Assembly (NCBI RefSeq): GCF_905475465.1
Contig: NC_062240.1
Span: 1,069,001-1,133,000 of the forward strand
Reading direction: 5' to 3'
Length of the DNA stretch: 64,000 bases
From: Pieris napi
Taxonomy: Eukaryota; Arthropoda; Insecta; Lepidoptera; Pieridae
The position numbers and the translations under genes are program-made. The notes beneath the pieces were generated by a model. It was not told the DNA's origin and searched no databases. It saw only the letters and a program-made list of their open reading frames with translations. This document shows positions 59,901 through 64,000 of this stretch, in pieces (the stretch's first letter is position 1; each line of letters begins with the position of its first letter).

Positions 59901-61819
59901 ATGCACTTAGGATAAGTTTCTACTCTTTGACGAACAGGAGACTCAAAATTTTCTGTATAAACATGCCACCTTCCTGCGGCGCGACAGACCCATGGGTGGC
60001 GGCTTCAGAATATCTGCATTTGTTTTATGTATAACTAGCCTTCCCTACATTGTAGCTAATTATTATTATTGTCAATAGTTTCTCAGCGTACACGAATTTA
60101 TTGGTGTTTTTTAATACCTTGTGGTTAGATTATCAAAGACTTCAAACGGATTCCTAACTTATTTGAAAACATTATATAGCCTATCCTAATATATCTACAT
60201 TTTCCCTAATCCTCGAGGATAATGTACGGTTCTAATGGTAGAAGATTTTTTCAAATAAGACCTGTAGTTTTGGAGCCTATTCAATGCAGACAATCAAATC
60301 TTACTTTGTATAAATAATGTAGATTACTCTTCATAATCAAGAAGGGTTGGGTTTTGTGTCTGACACACATCGATTTCTAGATCTTAGTTTCCATGGGATG
60401 TTAAGTTATGCACATATTAAAATTCAAAATTTTAAATCAGGTTAAGGTCGATAATTGTTTATAATTAAACCTGAAATAACGTTTATGTGTTTGTTACAAA
60501 GATATTGCATAAACTTTATAATTAAAGGATTTGACGGATTATACCTATCACCCGTGAGGTCTGCTCTCACAATAGGAAATCACACTCCTAATGTAAAAAA
60601 AGCGTACCGTACCAATTACCAAAAAAATAATAAGCGTACCACATTTTGTCGCTAAATAATCGGCGGTAATATTAATTAAAGGTTATAGTTTATTAATACT
60701 ATATTTTACCATTTTGGATAACACATGAAATTATGTATTTATAAAAACATTTATCGCTTAAGTTAATCGTGGCAAGGAGCCCGACTGAACTTTGAACACA
60801 AGACTTCAGAGTAGAGAACTCTGAACTCTGTGTTCAAAAACCGGTAGTTTTTTTTTTTTTTGTGCCATTAGAATCTGAATGTTCGAATTAATACTATATA
60901 TAATAGTTTAAATACTTTCTTTTACAGTAAAGGAAAATATAAACGCTATCAATGGCCAAAGTGTCAAGCATAGAGGGCTGATACAATTCATTACACGGAA
61001 ATGTTTACTCTAATCCTAACTTTATTTAACTATAATAGATATTACCACAACTTTAAGTAACGTGGGAGAAAGTTGATATAAATGTCAAATTTAATTTTTA
61101 TATGCGTACAGATTCTTAATCTATTTAGAACAATGTAAATATTGCATTAAATAATGCAATGTTCACGTATCTACTATTAACATTATATCGCCAGTGGGAT
61201 TAACATGGTTATTTTAAGTACCTTTAAGTTTGACAAACAATAATCTACGACCATATACACCAATACCTCATTACGTAAACTTGGTCCCAGCGCTATTGCA
61301 ACTTCGGGCTTCTTTAAATTAAAAGAGTCGCCTTGCAAGTTGCCGTTTGACCAACAAATCAAATAAATGTGTCAAGCACTTGTTGTTCTGTCTTTCTTTT
61401 CATGTCTTATTCTAGGTAGAAAAGAGATTAGACTTTTGTGTAATGCTACGTTCACGAAATCAATCAATATTTTATGACATAGTTTGGTTAAATTAAGCAA
61501 GAATTGTTTCACCAGAAACTTAGGAACCTCCCCACATAAGCATGAACATTAGAAGCGATACAACAACAAAATTGTAACATTTATTTTTCTTTTCAGACAC
61601 TTAAAAGAAGGTTCTCGTTCATCTCTCCTACGAGATATTCTTAGACCGGTAACGTCTACATCCTGGCTTATTAAATCGAAAAATACCCAGGCCTTAATCT
61701 CCACTCTGGATGACCACGACAAGAAGTTGTTCCCATGTGACGTCAACAACATCGATTGGAAAGAGTACAGTGCCATATTCTGCAGGGGCGTTCGGGAGTT
61801 TTTACTGAAAGGAAAATAA
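50943..61819 (+). CDS. Fatty acyl-CoA reductase, copy 4 (12 exons)
   Basis: Exons: 50943-51004, 51786-51812, 51988-52084, 54216-54332, 54620-54742, 54977-55102, 55893-56040, 56413-56514, 56836-57022, 57498-57604, 59752-59881, 61597-61819. The joined frame is open for 482 residues. Exon 3 has one extra codon (LETGNYQR where copies 2 and 3 read LETNYQR). TGATGFVG, YTLSK and the FAR_C domain are intact. Exon 2 uses a GC donor. Differences from its neighbours include IPIKGD (IPIEGD elsewhere) and WKDGSD (WKGGSD elsewhere); the latter is shared with the inverted relic of spacer 1. Intron 3 holds a MITE and a Helitron-like element, intron 10 a LINE interrupted by another Helitron-like element. It has the shortest gene body of the three complete copies. 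Confidence 0.9.
52543..53233. mobile_element. 691-bp MITE with perfect 45-47-nt inverted repeats, intron 3 of FAR copy 4
   Basis: TGGCGCGTCTAAACGGGCCA begins the left end and its exact complement ends the right end; the match runs about 47 nt if the flanking AA/TT is counted. The interior repeats motifs such as TTGCAGC and GGCCGGACAA in both directions. No transposase. Absent from copies 2 and 3. The superfamily is unclear. Confidence 0.85.
53235..53649 (+). mobile_element. Helitron-like element in intron 3 of FAR copy 4
   Basis: Same family as 10831-11256 and 33021-33448 but in the other direction. It ends GGCCAGCTAG|T. The left end abuts the MITE and is slightly short. Confidence 0.65.
55262..55479 (+). 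mobile_element. Helitron-like end in intron 6 (copy 4)
   Basis: Counterpart of 15818-16033; ends GAGTCAGCTAG before T. Confidence 0.45.
56615..56820 (+). mobile_element. LINE 3' end abutting FAR exon 9 (copy 4)
   Basis: Same as 20835-21085 (ISAFNQFKRALKIHIRMSL-type frame), but a deletion has removed the rest of the LINE and any Tc1 element. Confidence 0.65.
57885..59300 (-). mobile_element. LINE fragment in intron 10 of FAR copy 4
   Basis: Counterpart of 41385-42780. The C-terminal piece (58756-58941, TNYEDIYIFHLTKEDVRKYL) remains and the reverse-transcriptase part is deleted. Interrupted by a Helitron-like element at 57952-58584. Confidence 0.65.
57952..58584 (-). mobile_element. Helitron-like element, third family, nested in LINE of copy 4
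   Basis: 633 bp. On the - strand: A|TCACTACATAGTATAAAAC at the start and GGGCGGGTCGCTAG|T at the end. Copy 3 shows the uninterrupted site (TTTATTATAAAAC, about 41428-41440). Non-coding. Confidence 0.75.
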
Positions 61820-62069
61820 GATTTAATTTTATTAAATAAGTAATTACATTTTTTTTTATATGTCCTTTGAGTATAAAAAATGATTTAACGTATTAAAAGC
61901 ATCATTGTTATTTTGGGTGGCTTCAGTTGATATGACAAAGTTTTATTAATTTAAACATTATGTTACCTATTTTTTTAATGAATTTAAATATTATTTTTTA
62001 CCTAGGCTTTACATTAAAATATTATAAAATCTAGACGGGACTTTCTTTTCACACCCATTTTATCTCTTG

Positions 62070-62990
62070 GAATCGCACGGAATTATGCTTACAGTAGCGT
62101 AATTTTTTGCTTTGTTCTTAATATAAATCAGAACCGCATTTCCAAGTAATAGGATTTTCCGAACTGGACTTTATATTATACACAGAGATGTCGTTCGTTC
62201 TGAAATATAACGTTTTAAATCATGATAAGGTCTTAAAGCTATACTCAAAGACTAGCTTTAACTATTAAGTTATAAGAAACTTAAACAGCCAAATTACAAA
62301 TAAAGTACTCTTTTGTTTCTTTCTGTCAAATTATATTTACATTGTGATGAAAAAAGACATTAGATGAAAATAGTGACAAACTGATTTATTCGTTACGGGT
62401 AAGGCGAAAAGTACCTATTTGAGAAAAATAATTAAGATTCGTACAAGTAATAGAATAACAAAGTTATAGTAGATTAATCTAAATATATAAAACAAAGTCT
62501 AACTTTGTTTTATAAATTTTTTAAACGGATAAACAGATAAAATATCGGATAACAATAAATTAATAAATTAATTTTACGAATTCCAACAGCATGTGGTGCA
62601 ATCAGTTGACAAAACTACGCACCATTTTACATCGAAATCATGTCAGTTCTAGAAATTTCGATCTTGAGGTGCATGAGGAGATGCATAACCAGCCTTTGAT
62701 CTTGATAGAAGACATGACTGTGTTACCTCATAAAAAAATGTTGTATCAGAAAGTGCTTTAACATGCACGCAACATTGGCGCTAGAGATAAGAGGCTTATG
62801 CGTAAAACTGCCATTCTTCTTTCGCAATGGCAAGCAATAAAACATTTCTGTATTTGCAAAAAAAGTTGTATTAATGTTATTACCTTAATGAAATCCTAAA
62901 TTAAGTTTAACTTAACACGATATTATTAGACTGTTAGGCGGAACGAAGATCGCCGAGTCAGCTAGTTCTTTATATAATTAAAATTTAGTA
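62070..62990 (-). pseudogene. Inverted FAR fragment (exon 10 only) in spacer 4
   Basis: Exon 10 relic 62093-62199 with splice signals and the same in-frame TAA as spacer 2. The exon 9 part is deleted, as in spacer 3 but with a different breakpoint. A Helitron-like element (62478-62965) keeps the A|TC start. Confidence 0.85.
62478..62965 (+). mobile_element. Helitron-like element inside inverted FAR fragment, spacer 4
   Basis: A|TCTAAATATATAAAAC at the start, GGCGGAACGAAGATCGCC hairpin region, end CGAGTCAGCTAG|T. The best-preserved of the four counterparts. Confidence 0.65.
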
Positions 62991-63169
62991 CATAAACAAA
63001 ACAACTTTTGGTGTAAACGTCAAGATTGGTTTCTAAAAATAATAATGTATTTAATATTTAAAAATATATTTTAAGAAGTTTTTAGTTTTTCATTTAGATC
63101 TTAATCATTTATAAAAACCGGTTTTTTTATTATAGACGTCACTATAATCAAAGGTTGTTTATTTACGAA

Positions 63170-63690
63170 GTTTAGTCTGTTCCTTCACCTATACGCATTT
63201 TAGCATTACTTTCGTGACCATTTTAAAAGGTGCTTTGTGACTCCTTGATAAGACAAGGCCCACCAAAATATCTGACGCAGGATGTTCCACGTTGTACTTT
63301 TCCGACCACTTGAGCAACTTCTTTAGAACTATGAGCGTATTGAGCGTATTGTTATTTCGCATATTATTATAGTGTTCTTCAATCGTGAATTTTTTACATT
63401 TCGATATTTCTGTGCTTTTCATCTAGCGACAGAGTTTGAGCGGGAATCTTTATTTCGCACGATAAGATTTTTTGCTTCCTAATGGGGTTTCGACGAATTC
63501 TGGCTTAAAGAGCATTAGCAGCCTTTGTAGTTCTAACAGCGCGCGGCCGCCCTGATCTTTTCTGGTCTTCGATAGACAAAGTGTCGTATCTGTTGATAGT
63601 ACGGTATACGAACATACGGCTGATACAAAGCTTTTGAAGTGGAATATGACCGAAGGTTCCATACCTACTTTGTGCTAGGCGATCACTGCA
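63170..63690 (-). pseudogene. maT-type transposase relic, spacer 4
   Basis: Counterpart of 7325-7830 with several more indels. 63189-63422 keeps TIEEHYNNMRNNNT on the - strand. Confidence 0.7.
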
Positions 63691-63694
63691 ATAC

Positions 63695-64000
63695 TGGCGC
63701 TAAACAAACAGCGGGATCACTTGATTAATCAACACCGACGCGTTGGCTGGGCGACACTGCTAAGCTCATAAGAGATTTGATTGAATATATTACAAATTAT
63801 AGAATAATTATATATGGCGAATTATAATATATGACGGAGTAAGTAAAGAAAGATATAAAATAATTACAAAGACAATAGACGGGAAAGAGTGTAAATCGAC
63901 AAATTAGAAGGAGAAGGGATACCAGGCACAATAAGTAAGTAATTTCGACATTAGGGTTTACTTTTTAAAGGCTTCTGCTTGGTTAGATCGCTCGATCGCA
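63695..64000. other. Start of conserved spacer 4, cut by window end
   Basis: The maT relic is joined directly to the block beginning GGCGCTAAACAAACAGCGGG. A deletion has removed the Helitron-like element present in the other spacers. The GC-rich block begins at about 63940. A further FAR copy may follow beyond the window. Confidence 0.45.

Noticed and set aside
1..64000. CRISPR arrays, bacterial operons, origins or attachment sites.
   Set aside because: The repeats are dispersed or inverted transposon sequences, and the genes have introns with eukaryotic splice signals.

Overview
The window is nuclear DNA from an AT-rich insect genome, very probably a moth or butterfly. The evidence is a set of intron-rich genes for a moth-type fatty acyl-CoA reductase (FAR) and a repeat load typical of Lepidoptera: Helitron-like elements ending CTAG, short repeats containing GCCGGCAACGCACTCGCGAG or GTTGTAGCGCCACTGG, a tRNA-derived SINE, mariner/maT/Tc1 elements and RTE-type LINEs. 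There are no bacterial-style operons, rRNA genes or CRISPR arrays.

The backbone is a head-to-tail array of four FAR paralogues on the + strand. Copy 1 (141-3819) enters the window at its seventh exon. Copies 2 (10238-26118), 3 (31709-45567) and 4 (50943-61819) are complete by the model given here: twelve exons, identical intron phases, and open frames of about 481, 478-481 and 482 residues. All carry the FAR hallmarks: TGATGFVG nucleotide-binding motif, YTLSK active-site motif, and a C-terminal FAR_C (sterile) domain. They should reduce fatty acyl-CoA to fatty alcohol with NADPH, for example for pheromone, wax or cuticular lipid synthesis; the substrate cannot be read from sequence.

Each gene is followed by the same kind of spacer. 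First comes an inverted relic of FAR exon 10, with exon 9 as well in the first two spacers, on the - strand and carrying a Helitron-like element. Next are a - strand maT-type transposase relic, a second Helitron-like element (removed by deletion in the fourth spacer), a GC-rich block of unknown nature, an exon-like block, and the presumed promoter of the next FAR copy. The fourth spacer is cut off by the window end.

Most length differences between copies are private insertions. Copy 2 holds a 1.28-kb mariner and a truncated RTE LINE in intron 6, a Tc1 element nested in a LINE in intron 8, and a maT element in intron 9. Copy 3 holds a foldback element, two Helitron-like elements and LINE pieces. 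Copy 4 holds a 691-bp MITE and Helitron-like elements. Because the units are paralogous, empty sites for many of these insertions can be read in the same window.

The most interesting points are: (i) the inverted FAR fragment downstream of every gene, which could form dsRNA on read-through; (ii) conflicting patterns of shared insertions and deletions, which imply recombination or gene conversion between units; (iii) a conserved but unusual N-terminal exon pair, with a mutated splice acceptor in copy 3; (iv) loss of a TATA-like element in front of copy 4. No gene unrelated to FARs or mobile elements could be recognised.
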